Part shown: positions 1 through 6,091 of the stretch, one piece after another
How the letters are laid out: each line of letters opens with the position of its first letter
Position numbering within the stretch: position 1 is the stretch's first letter
The notes under the pieces: generated by a model
The model's input: only the letters and a program-made list of their open reading frames with translations
What the model was told of the DNA's origin: nothing
Databases searched by the model: none
Made by a program: the position numbers and the translations under genes
Assembly: GCA_022844575.1 (NCBI GenBank)
Contig: JALHLL010000008.1
Coordinates: forward strand, 1 to 8,804
Direction of reading: 5' to 3'
Source: a bacterium
Lineage (GTDB): Bacteria; Bacteroidota; Ignavibacteria; Kapaibacteriales; UBA961
DNA: 8,804 nucleotides

Positions 1-55
1 CGAATGCATTCATACCGGAACAATCACCACCGCCTGTCAGTATAGCAATTTTCAT
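1..55 (-). CDS. pfkA: 6-phosphofructokinase, N-terminal fragment (cut by left edge)
   Basis: Only the first 18 codons are in the window. They read MKIAILTGGGDCSGMNAF. This is the start of the phosphofructokinase fold: a beta strand followed by the GGGDC-x-G-x-NA loop that binds the phosphoryl donor. The enzyme phosphorylates fructose 6-phosphate to fructose 1,6-bisphosphate in the cytoplasm, the committing step of glycolysis. The GGGDC form of the loop occurs in both ATP- and pyrophosphate-dependent members, and the residues that separate them lie beyond the edge, so the donor cannot be stated. The start follows the rhodanese stop codon by 43 bp on the same strand with no terminator between, so the two are probably co-transcribed. 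No clear SD sequence precedes the ATG. Family assignment is strong for such a short piece; the gene symbol is provisional. Confidence 0.85.
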   Translation of the reverse strand, partial: MKIAILTGGGDCSGMNAF

Positions 56-98
56 AGTATATCGGAATTGTACGTAAAATGATAAAGCAAATACTCGA

Positions 99-395
99 TT
101 ACCATTTCAGCAGACCGCCGATTAGATTAACTGTATTTGAAAAGCCATGTTGCTCAAGAAAAGCACATGCCTGACCGCTTCTATTACCACTTCGGCAATA
201 TATAATCAATTCCTTGTCTTTATAGGGCTGTAATTCTTCAAGTCTGGAAGGTAATTCACCTAAAGGGATAAATAATGTATCACCTTCAATTTTCTCTTGC
301 TCCCTTTCTTCTTTCTGACGTACGTCAAGAATAATCAGGTTCCCCGAATCATTCGCAAGTCTTTCTTTCAATTCATTTGCATTAATCGTATTCAT
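99..395 (-). CDS. single-domain rhodanese-like sulfurtransferase
   Basis: This 98-residue protein is one complete rhodanese domain. It has the N-terminal ILDVRQKEE segment (the usual DVR-x-x-x-E) at residues 22-30, the strand ELIIYC, and the active-site loop C-R-S-G-N-R-S with catalytic Cys67. A GxxxNTVNLIGGLLKW ending matches the family's C-terminal 'v-x-L-x-GG-x-x-x-W'. There is no signal peptide or membrane segment, so it should act in the cytoplasm. Family members carry sulfur as a persulfide on the cysteine and pass it to cyanide, thioredoxin or sulfur-relay partners; the physiological acceptor cannot be read from sequence. Length is that of GlpE/PspE-size proteins. The start is supported by AAGGTG at 406-411, 10 nt upstream, overlapping the stop codon of the OmpA-family gene. 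That gene ends 14 bp before this one, indicating one operon and possible translational coupling. Confidence 0.9.
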   Translation of the reverse strand: MNTINANELKERLANDSGNLIILDVRQKEEREQEKIEGDTLFIPLGELPSRLEELQPYKDKELIIYCRSGNRSGQACAFLEQHGFSNTVNLIGGLLKW

Positions 396-405
396 ATAAA
401 TGAGG

Positions 406-411
406 CACCTT
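406..411 (-). promoter_or_regulatory. SD sequence overlapping upstream stop codon
   Basis: On the minus strand the OmpA-family gene ends TAAGGTG. The AAGGTG that serves as SD for the rhodanese starts inside that stop codon and lies 10 nt before the rhodanese ATG. The arrangement fixes the rhodanese start and suggests ribosomes finishing the first gene help initiation on the second. The coupling is inferred. Confidence 0.55.
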
Positions 412-2413
412 ATTTAGAAATTGGTGTTTCGACGAGAATGGTTACCGTACGATTGTAAAAACGTCCTTCCGGTGTATTATTATCAAATAACATTTTTTCA
501 CCTTCACCGATAGAAGTACCTTTTCCAAGTGCCTTAACTGCATTCGAAGCTCTTTGAGAAGAAAGACTCTTATTGTATTCATCATCCCCTGTTCTATCGG
601 TAAATCCTGTTACGGATACCGTAGCGTTTTTCGCAATGCGTGGCTTAACAAAGTCTATGATTTTCTTATTGCCATTACCTAAGTCCGCTTTATCATAATC
701 AAAAAGGATAAGACTATACCTATCAATTTCTCTGTCTGCAATTTGTTCCGAACGTTTTTTGCGAATAGTTACTTGTTCCAAAGGAATAGTTTGAATCTCC
801 GTTTTATCCGATTGACCATCGGTATTTGATGCAGAAAGTGTGTATTCCAATGGTTGGGACTGTAAAGGAATACTTGTTTTTTCCTCATTAAAATTCCATT
901 CCAATGGTGATGTAACATTTCTTCCACCTGTTCCCGAAAAGTCTTTTAACACTTTCGATTGTTGCGAAACACTCAAGTTCCATGTATTAAGAGGTACTAA
1001 GGTTTGTACCGAAGGATAAAAACGTAACACAGGCGGATTTGTCGTTCGGAGAGTATCTGTAAGTACAAGCGGTTCGAGTATTGCCCAATTATCAGACTGT
1101 AATTCAACTCTTCTGTTTTCAACAATTCCATCGGCCTCATTGTTATTGGATGGCTTTTCGGATAAATTTCTAAATGCAATCGTAAGCCGAGAAGGATCAA
1201 TATTCCAATTATTGATAAAGTACCGTTTTACGGATTCAGCACGACGACGCGATAAATCAGTATTATTTCTTTCCGTACCAAGGTCAGCATTGCAACCCGT
1301 TATTGTCAATTTTGCTTTCGGATTTTCGGTCAGTCTCTTTCCGACTATATTCATCATATGATAATATGTCTCCATTGTTGATGAATTAAACAATGATTGA
1401 ACCGAAAAGGTTTTTGATTGACCTGATGAAAGAGATGTATACTTCTTATCAATCTTATCGGAATTTTCATCGAAGAAGATATAATTCAACAAGGGTCTCA
1501 TTTGTGTTGATAGGAACTCTTCTACTTTTATAGTACCTACAGGAAATTCATTACCATTCTCATTTACGCCTACGGCACGAACGGAAGCACGCAAAGGTTC
1601 AACCGGTTTGGGTTCTTCTTTAACAATGACTTCCGGTACCACTTCCGGTTTCTTTTCGGGAATAGGTTCGGGTTTCGGCGGTGGTAAGGGTTTCGGACTG
1701 AACTTTAAAGCTAATCCGAAACGTACCGAGGAAACTTTCCAATCCAAAGTTGAGTTAACATTTGTAAATCCGTGCTGATAATATATTTCAGGACATAATA
1801 ACAATGTCTTATTTGTATTCATTGGAAATTCATAGCTTGCCCCAATCATCGGAGAAAACATAAAACTTGAGCTTTCTTGAATATCACCTGTCGTAACATT
1901 GCGTTCTCTTGAATTTTCAGGTACAAAAACTCCATTCGGATCGGCAACCACTTCCTTTTGCGTATAAGTTTGTGGCATTAAATATGAAAAATCCAAACCG
2001 CCATGAAGTCTGAAACTGCTAAAAATCTCATACCCTACTAAGGGATGAAATGTGATTGCGGGTAAAGTAGCATCAAGCTCGTGGGTAAAATTGGTTAGTC
2101 CGTTTGCTGTAGGTTGTTTTTCAGAGCTCTCTATTAAACCGGAAAAATCCGCGTAGCCTAAACGTAAGGATAATAAGGTTGACCCGAACAAAGGCATTTC
2201 AAAAAGAAAACCGCCACCCAGACCGCTTCCCGTACCCTCCGTGTACTGAGGGCAACAGGTCGGCACACCGGGTAGTTCCTTGAATGATGATGTGTGGATA
2301 TTTAGATAAGCATTTCCATACAATCCGTATCGTATTCGGTCTTCCTGAGCCGAAACATAGAAAAACGATACGAAAAAACATGCTATACAAAATGATATTG
2401 ATACTCTGCTCAT
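410..2413 (-). CDS. OmpA-family outer-membrane protein with two OmpA C-terminal-like domains
   Basis: The 667-residue precursor opens with a signal peptide (hydrophobic residues 5-20, probable cleavage after VSA at 22, mature end QEDR). Residues about 25-238 alternate like an outer-membrane beta barrel (glycine- and aromatic-rich strands, for example LGGGFLFEMPL). A proline/lysine/glutamate-rich linker spans 239-273. A first OmpA-like domain covers about 305-440, opening with NYIFFDENSDKI and carrying N384-x-x-L-S-x-x-R391-A and ENRRVEL. A beta-rich, possibly Ig-like segment fills about 455-550. A second OmpA-like domain covers about 565-667, with FDYDKADL, GFTD606 and N614-x-x-L-S-x-x-R621-A. 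OmpA C-terminal domains bind diaminopimelate in peptidoglycan through an Asp and an Arg; the second domain keeps both at the usual distance, the first does not. Likely role: tethering the outer membrane to the cell wall. The start has GGGGA 8 nt upstream. It is the first gene of a unit with the rhodanese and phosphofructokinase genes. No specific named homologue is claimed. Confidence 0.88.
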   Translation of the reverse strand: MSRVSISFCIACFFVSFFYVSAQEDRIRYGLYGNAYLNIHTSSFKELPGVPTCCPQYTEGTGSGLGGGFLFEMPLFGSTLLSLRLGYADFSGLIESSEKQPTANGLTNFTHELDATLPAITFHPLVGYEIFSSFRLHGGLDFSYLMPQTYTQKEVVADPNGVFVPENSRERNVTTGDIQESSSFMFSPMIGASYEFPMNTNKTLLLCPEIYYQHGFTNVNSTLDWKVSSVRFGLALKFSPKPLPPPKPEPIPEKKPEVVPEVIVKEEPKPVEPLRASVRAVGVNENGNEFPVGTIKVEEFLSTQMRPLLNYIFFDENSDKIDKKYTSLSSGQSKTFSVQSLFNSSTMETYYHMMNIVGKRLTENPKAKLTITGCNADLGTERNNTDLSRRRAESVKRYFINNWNIDPSRLTIAFRNLSEKPSNNNEADGIVENRRVELQSDNWAILEPLVLTDTLRTTNPPVLRFYPSVQTLVPLNTWNLSVSQQSKVLKDFSGTGGRNVTSPLEWNFNEEKTSIPLQSQPLEYTLSASNTDGQSDKTEIQTIPLEQVTIRKKRSEQIADREIDRYSLILFDYDKADLGNGNKKIIDFVKPRIAKNATVSVTGFTDRTGDDEYNKSLSSQRASNAVKALGKGTSIGEGEKMLFDNNTPEGRFYNRTVTILVETPISK

Positions 2414-2421
2414 GAATAAAG

Positions 2422-2426
2422 TCCCC
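2422..2426 (-). promoter_or_regulatory. SD sequence of the OmpA-family gene
   Basis: GGGGA on the minus strand lies 8 nt before the ATG at 2413. It supports this start, which also gives a complete signal peptide. Confidence 0.6.
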
Positions 2427-2487
2427 GATTTCTCATCATAATAACTACCTGAGCGTCTAAAAAGTTGCTAAGAACGTTAACAAAAGT

Positions 2488-2495
2488 CAAATTTA
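2488..2495 (-). promoter_or_regulatory. possible Bacteroidota-type -7 promoter element for the OmpA-family gene
   Basis: The minus strand reads TAAATTTG, an exact fit to the Bacteroidota -7 consensus TAnnTTTG. It lies 74 bp before the OmpA-family start, giving a predicted leader of roughly 65-70 nt. I see no matching TTTG-type -33 element at the expected 19-21 bp upstream, so the call is tentative. The 151-bp spacer must also hold the divergent promoter for the nucleotidyltransferase. A TTGACA at 2513-2518 on the plus strand could be its -35 box, but no good -10 follows at 16-18 bp. Confidence 0.35.
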
Positions 2496-2553
2496 CGGTA
2501 AAACGTTGAAACTTGACATTGTGTATCATCGTATCTCAATTATTACATCATTC

Positions 2554-2558
2554 AAGGA
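2554..2558 (+). promoter_or_regulatory. SD sequence of the nucleotidyltransferase gene
   Basis: AAGGA sits 6 nt before the ATG at 2565, near-ideal spacing, and fixes this start. Confidence 0.65.
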
Positions 2559-2564
2559 CTTATC

Positions 2565-3332
2565 ATGTTGTATGAAAGAGAATTTTTACGTAGCCGAATA
2601 CAAAAATTTGTTGATGACAGAAACGATATAATCGCGGCATGGGAAGGCGGCTCTGCTGCATTTGGTCGTGCCGATACATTTTCAGACATTGACATTTCTT
2701 TATTAACAAATGGCGATGTTTCTGTGCTTCAGGAACTTTTCGAGCACTATGTAAAACAAAACTTAGGCATAAAATATCTATATCGGATTCCGATGCCTAC
2801 ATGGCATGGTGGAGCACAAACTTTTATTCTTTGCGAAAACTGCCCTCCGACCCTCCTTATTGATATTACCATATTCACACCAGAATCGAAGATGTTATTT
2901 CTGGAGCCGGAAATACATGGCAACTCACGGTTTATTAAAGATACGGTTCGCTTATCGGAAAATACACCTCATATTGACTTTAATCAACAAAAGAGTAAGA
3001 TACAAAACCGTTATATGAGTATCCGTGATTCATTCGAGTTATTCTGCGGATTTGCCGAAAAAGAATTACAAAGGAATAAACCGATAGAAGCATTTGCTTT
3101 TTACCAGGCATTTATATTACGCCCCCTTATAGAGTTATTACGTATGAAATATTCGCCCGAACGTTTTGATTTTCATTCCCGATTATTATATTCCGATCTT
3201 CCAGAAGAAATTACTGTGAATTTGGAAGAATTATATTTTTGCGGTAACAAAATGCATTTGCAGAAAAATATAAACGAAGCTATTGCTTGGTGTAGAGATG
3301 AAATTAAAGATTTTGAAGCACCGAAATTTTAG
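2565..3332 (+). CDS. nucleotidyltransferase of the DNA polymerase beta superfamily, stand-alone
   Basis: The 255-residue protein carries the superfamily signature. G29-S30 is followed after ten residues by S40-D41-I-D43-I (overall GGSAAFGR...SDIDI). A third acidic residue, D100 in LLIDITIF, ends a later strand. D41, D43 and D100 would bind the two metal ions that drive nucleotide transfer. Residues from about 145 to 250 are mainly helical (RDSFELFCGFAEKEL; EAFAFYQAFILRPLIELLRMKY) and resemble the helical C-terminal half of aminoglycoside-type nucleotidyltransferases. There is no signal peptide, so it is cytoplasmic. The layout fits a small-molecule or protein nucleotidylating enzyme; the substrate is unknown and antibiotic resistance must not be assumed. 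It is the only plus-strand gene here, divergent from the OmpA-family gene and convergent with the GT4 gene, so it is monocistronic. The all-catalytic set of acidic residues argues against a dead copy. Confidence 0.82.
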   Translation: MLYEREFLRSRIQKFVDDRNDIIAAWEGGSAAFGRADTFSDIDISLLTNGDVSVLQELFEHYVKQNLGIKYLYRIPMPTWHGGAQTFILCENCPPTLLIDITIFTPESKMLFLEPEIHGNSRFIKDTVRLSENTPHIDFNQQKSKIQNRYMSIRDSFELFCGFAEKELQRNKPIEAFAFYQAFILRPLIELLRMKYSPERFDFHSRLLYSDLPEEITVNLEELYFCGNKMHLQKNINEAIAWCRDEIKDFEAPKF

Positions 3333-3433
3333 AACACTGTATGGGAAAAACCATTATAGGGCTAAGTCGAAGTTTAGTGCATAAGTATATAGAGAACCTG
3401 TAAGAATATTGATATATCAAAACTTAGTTTACA

Positions 3434-4582
3434 TCATCTTAGAATTCCATTGCATTTATCGGAAATTGTATGCGCCCAAGTTTTCCAGTTAAGTCTCATG
3501 TCAAATTCATTTCTACTTGTAAACGATAATTGACAATATCGTTTTTCATCGTTCCATATATCGGCAATTATACGCGCATAATCATTCCCATTAGCGGTGT
3601 AAGGTAAAGTATATCCGTTTTTTCCATTATGTACGACACCCGTAACTCCACCAACATCGGTTGTTATGGAAGGAATACCGAATGCACTTGCCTCACAAAA
3701 TACTATGCCGTACGATTCAGCTCTTGTTGGTAAAAGTAGGAAATCAGATTCTAACAATAAACGACGTAACTCATTTTTTTCAGTCGGCTTTCTTTTGTCC
3801 AAGAAGGGAATTACTTTCATATCTGCGTCTCTGAACTTATTAGGTGGTACGCAACCACACACTATTAACTCTGCTGAAATCCCCATCTTTTTTAATGACT
3901 GTAATGTATCGAATGCAAGCGCCCCTCCTTTTCTTACCCAATCCACACCAAGAAAAAGTAAGGTACATTTTTCAGATTTTCCCGTTCTGATTGCGAGCGA
4001 AGCATCGGGAATATCCTCCTCTTTAAGATTTGCTCCGAAGGGAGCTATACATACTTTTTTTGGGTCTTTTCCGCAATCATGAATTGTTGAATGAGCTACC
4101 CACTCGGTCGGGTAGGCAAGTAATGTACATTTTTCTATAAAGAGTTGTTCAATATGTACAAACTCCTTTTGAGAAAATTGTTGGTGATTTTTGTATTCAT
4201 CATAATGAGAAATGAGCACATGGTTGCAATCTGAGAGTCCTATAATGGGAATGGATGTTTCCAATAAAGATACTTCCGCTGCCGCTGCGGGGGCATACAA
4301 TACATCACATTGCACTTCTTGCAACCGTTTGGAGAAGAAGGACGAAAATTTTCTTGCAAGACGGTATGAATTATGGAGATTTGTTCCTTTACCGGTAAAC
4401 AAACGCGATACTCTATTCTTTGCAAACTCATAGAACCACGGATTTCCCGGATAAGGGCCTAAATGAACTATATCACCGCAATATGCCTGCAACGCTTGTA
4501 CAGAATGATAGGTCGTTCCTGACCAGGTTTTCGGATTGGTTGCATCGGCTGCCGATAAAACCCCTATTCTTAATCGTGACAT
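3434..4582 (-). CDS. GT4-type (GT-B fold) glycosyltransferase
   Basis: The 382-residue protein has the two Rossmann-like halves of a GT-B glycosyltransferase. The N-terminal acceptor half begins MSRLRIGVLSAAD. The C-terminal donor half begins near residue 206 with CTLLFLGVDWVRKGG, whose Arg217/Lys218 sit where family 4 enzymes bind the donor phosphates. The E-x7-E motif is present as E289-SYGIVFC-E297, followed by ASAFGIPSITTDVGGV, the usual nucleotide-sugar-binding region. It would transfer a sugar from a nucleotide donor to a lipid, protein or glycan acceptor on the cytoplasmic side of the membrane; donor and acceptor cannot be read. No signal peptide or membrane segment is visible. It follows mscL on the same strand by 77 bp, but a terminator hairpin stands between them and there is no other polysaccharide gene nearby except the distant DUF2723-type gene. 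No good SD sequence precedes this ATG; the start is chosen because the first strand begins at once. Confidence 0.9.
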   Translation of the reverse strand: MSRLRIGVLSAADATNPKTWSGTTYHSVQALQAYCGDIVHLGPYPGNPWFYEFAKNRVSRLFTGKGTNLHNSYRLARKFSSFFSKRLQEVQCDVLYAPAAAAEVSLLETSIPIIGLSDCNHVLISHYDEYKNHQQFSQKEFVHIEQLFIEKCTLLAYPTEWVAHSTIHDCGKDPKKVCIAPFGANLKEEDIPDASLAIRTGKSEKCTLLFLGVDWVRKGGALAFDTLQSLKKMGISAELIVCGCVPPNKFRDADMKVIPFLDKRKPTEKNELRRLLLESDFLLLPTRAESYGIVFCEASAFGIPSITTDVGGVTGVVHNGKNGYTLPYTANGNDYARIIADIWNDEKRYCQLSFTSRNEFDMRLNWKTWAHTISDKCNGILR

Positions 4583-4617
4583 TATCGAATTCTGAACATT
4601 GTAATAACCTTATATAC

Positions 4618-4651
4618 AAAACACCCGCCTTGTGCAGTCAGCGGGTGTTTT
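4618..4651 (-). terminator. intrinsic terminator after mscL
   Basis: A perfect inverted repeat of 11 bp (AAAACACCCGC at 4618-4628, GCGGGTGTTTT at 4641-4651) closes a 12-nt loop. Seven consecutive G:C-rich pairs sit at its core. On the minus strand it begins 8 nt after the mscL stop codon and ends in a T-rich tail (TTTTGTATAT). The A/T arms make it usable in both directions, but only minus-strand transcription arrives from a gene end. Its end is only 35 bp before the GT4 start, leaving almost no room for a separate promoter. Confidence 0.85.
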
Positions 4652-4659
4652 GGAATATC

Positions 4660-5061
4660 TTATGCTTTTTTTAATAGATCGCGAATTTCCGTCAATAATT
4701 TTTCTTCATTGCTCGGTTCGGGAGGCGCGATTGGTGCTTCCTCTTTTTTACGCTTTAACGAATTCATACCTTTTACAACTAAAAAAACGCAAAAAGCCAC
4801 AATTACAAACTCAATAATATTCTGAATAAACATTCCATATTTAATAGCAACGGCCGGATTATTTCCAACTTGCTCTGTCAACGGCAATGTAAGTTCCTTA
4901 AAATCTATGTTGCTCAATATCATGCCTATAGGGGGCATTAAAATATCGTTTACCATCGAGCCGACAATTTTACCGAAAGCACCACCTATAATTACACCGA
5001 CTGCAAGATCAACCACATTTCCTTTTGAAGCGAATTCTTTGAACTCGGAAAAAAATCCCAT
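4660..5061 (-). CDS. mscL: large-conductance mechanosensitive channel MscL
   Basis: The 133-residue protein matches MscL along its length. FKEFASKGNVVDLAVGVIIG at residues 7-26 is the signature N-terminal helix and pore-lining first membrane segment (about 15-45), which continues into NDILMPPIGM. A periplasmic loop spans about 46-72, the second membrane segment covers about 74-98, and a charged, proline-containing linker leads to the cytoplasmic helix EEKLLTEIRDLLKKA, which bundles in the pentamer. The channel sits in the inner membrane and opens under high membrane tension, releasing solutes after sudden osmotic downshift. Length is normal. AGGGG at 5067-5071, 5 nt upstream, fixes the start. 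It lies 50 bp after the DUF3078 gene, with a weak hairpin between, and is followed directly by a strong terminator. Confidence 0.97.
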   Translation of the reverse strand: MGFFSEFKEFASKGNVVDLAVGVIIGGAFGKIVGSMVNDILMPPIGMILSNIDFKELTLPLTEQVGNNPAVAIKYGMFIQNIIEFVIVAFCVFLVVKGMNSLKRKKEEAPIAPPEPSNEEKLLTEIRDLLKKA

Positions 5062-5066
5062 AATAA

Positions 5067-5071
5067 CCCCT
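5067..5071 (-). promoter_or_regulatory. SD sequence of mscL
   Basis: AGGGG on the minus strand, 5 nt before the mscL ATG. It confirms the start, which agrees with the family's N-terminus. Confidence 0.65.
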
Positions 5072-5084
5072 GATTAATAATTTG

Positions 5085-5104
5085 AAAAAAATGGCATTAC
5101 CATT
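5085..5104 (-). terminator. weak terminator-like hairpin after the DUF3078 gene
   Basis: On the minus strand AATGG and CCATT (5 bp) enclose a 5-nt loop, TAATG, and five further T residues follow. It begins 7 nt after the DUF3078 stop codon. The stem is short with only two G:C pairs, so termination would be partial at best. Only about 23 bp separate its end from the mscL start, so mscL probably depends at least partly on read-through or on a promoter inside the upstream gene. Confidence 0.4.
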
Positions 5105-5111
5105 ATTACAT

Positions 5112-5993
5112 TCAGAATTTATATCCGAAGCCAATTGCCAATACACTTCGGAATTGAGTTGCGGGACCTACTGTACCATTATCGCGAGTTATAGCAATCT
5201 TTTCGTCATAGAGCAGATCAGTTGCAAAACTTGCCGTTATATAATCATTCACTTTCAGATTAAGTAAAGTTTCCCATGTAACTACCGCCGTCGTTAAGGT
5301 TTTATACGGAGCAAATACAGAGAATCGAGTTTGAAATGTTACATTCGTCATTAATTCCTTTTTAAAAAAGAAATTAAAGTTCATACCCAAATCACTTCTG
5401 ATATGTTCACCCTTTTCAACACCGAAAGCACCTTGTTTTGAAAGTGTATCATCCAATACAACGACAAGTCGGTTTGAAATGGGTGCAAACATAATTTCCA
5501 CCCAATCTGCCGGACGATATGTTAAACCGGCTCCGAGATTAACATAAGCAGGGGCAAGAAAATTCGAAATAAGCGTAATCCGCCCATCATCAAGATATTT
5601 ATACCCTTGCGTAAATTGAGTACGAAAATCCAACAAAGCACTATAACTCAATACATCATTTGCTTTGAGACCATATTTCGATATTAATATAATTCTATCG
5701 TCACTCTTGCGGAATTCCTGTCCCTCAAGTTTCGTTAAACCATAACCAAGTTCCAAAGAATTATCCCAAATGGAGGTTTCGCTTTTATAATTCGCAAAAA
5801 GATTGGTAAGTCCGGTAATGGAAACTGTGCTTTTTCCTCCGCCCGCCCAGTTGGTAAGCGATACCTGCGAAAAGTTAAGCCCTATATTTCCGCCTTGTGA
5901 CCAATATTTTGTTGTGTCCTGATCTTGTGTATAAGCAGTTTCTTTTATAATACTTATGAGCAATAAGCAGAATACGATACCCCTAAAACGCAT
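5112..5993 (-). CDS. DUF3078-type outer-membrane beta-barrel protein
   Basis: The 293-residue protein begins with a signal peptide (hydrophobic residues 6-16, probable cleavage near TAYT-QDQ at 22-23). The mature N-terminus has the family hallmark: KYWSQGG-x-x-GLNFSQVSLTNWAGGG at about 29-53. The rest alternates polar and hydrophobic residues as antiparallel barrel strands (ELGYGLTKLEG; YSALLDFRTQF; VNLGAGLTYRP). It ends in IGFGYKF, and a terminal phenylalanine is the usual signal for barrel assembly by the BAM machinery. The family is widespread in Bacteroidota and Chlorobiota outer membranes; its function is not known, and nothing here reveals a ligand. It has its own likely promoter in the 98-bp spacer behind tolC, and mscL follows 50 bp later. 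A weak GGA lies 6 nt before the ATG. The start gives a proper signal peptide. Confidence 0.85.
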   Translation of the reverse strand: MRFRGIVFCLLLISIIKETAYTQDQDTTKYWSQGGNIGLNFSQVSLTNWAGGGKSTVSITGLTNLFANYKSETSIWDNSLELGYGLTKLEGQEFRKSDDRIILISKYGLKANDVLSYSALLDFRTQFTQGYKYLDDGRITLISNFLAPAYVNLGAGLTYRPADWVEIMFAPISNRLVVVLDDTLSKQGAFGVEKGEHIRSDLGMNFNFFFKKELMTNVTFQTRFSVFAPYKTLTTAVVTWETLLNLKVNDYITASFATDLLYDEKIAITRDNGTVGPATQFRSVLAIGFGYKF

Positions 5994-6026
5994 AGTGCAT
6001 CCGTTGAATAGATAAGAGAATTATTA

Positions 6027-6058
6027 CAAATATAGGGTATTCTATTTGCGAAATGCAA
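6027..6058 (-). promoter_or_regulatory. Bacteroidota-type promoter for the DUF3078 gene
   Basis: On the minus strand TATATTTG (6027-6034) fits the -7 consensus TAnnTTTG exactly. A TTG at 6056-6058, 21 bp upstream, could be the -33 element (preceded by G, so GTTG rather than TTTG). Transcription would begin around 6020 and leave a leader of roughly 25-30 nt. It lies just behind the hairpin that follows tolC, a sensible position for a new transcription unit. The assignment rests on motif match only. Confidence 0.5.
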
Positions 6059-6060
6059 CA

Positions 6061-6090
6061 GCAATGGACGGTCTCGTCCGCTCCAATTGC
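6061..6090 (-). terminator. hairpin directly after the tolC-family gene, no T-tract
   Basis: The 30-bp segment starts one base after the stop codon. It folds as GCAAT/ATTGC, GGA/TCC and CGG/CCG around a 6-nt ACGAGA loop, with two single-base bulges (11 pairs in all). No T-run follows on either strand, so it is not a classical intrinsic terminator. It may act as a weak or factor-assisted terminator, or protect the 3' end of the mRNA. Confidence 0.4.
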
Positions 6091-6091
6091 C

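Noticed and set aside
2412..2436. Eight-codon frame ending in TGA that overlaps the OmpA-family ATG
   Set aside because: The GGGGA SD sequence for the real start lies inside it and no SD sequence of its own is evident, so it is most likely chance.
2565..3332. Nucleotidyltransferase as the antitoxin half of an MNT-HEPN toxin-antitoxin or other defence system
   Set aside because: There is no adjacent small HEPN gene, the protein is much longer than MNT antitoxins, no clear R-x4-6-H motif is seen in the helical half, and the neighbours are housekeeping genes on the other strand.
3333..3433. Terminator or regulatory element in the convergent spacer (12-bp palindrome TTGATATATCAA at 3409-3420; CTAAGT/ACTTAG arms at 3362 and 3422; ATGG/CCAT stem near 3342-3354)
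   Set aside because: The palindrome is AT-rich with no loop or T-run, the arms are 6 bp and 54 bp apart, and the last stem has four pairs; none stands out from background.
3666..4082. 138-codon open frame on the plus strand inside the GT4 gene
   Set aside because: It is antisense to conserved GT-B sequence, including the donor-site region; the translation shows no domain and its existence follows from the codon pattern of the real gene.
4420..4817. Overlapping plus-strand open frames across the GT4 start, the terminator and the mscL 3' end
   Set aside because: They run through a strong terminator hairpin and the conserved C-terminal helix of MscL in antisense; no protein-like features.
5982..6000. 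Mini-ORF MHYAF upstream of and overlapping the DUF3078 start
   Set aside because: It is out of frame, has at best the same weak GGA nearby, and such five-codon frames are common by chance; the second ATG gives a proper signal peptide.
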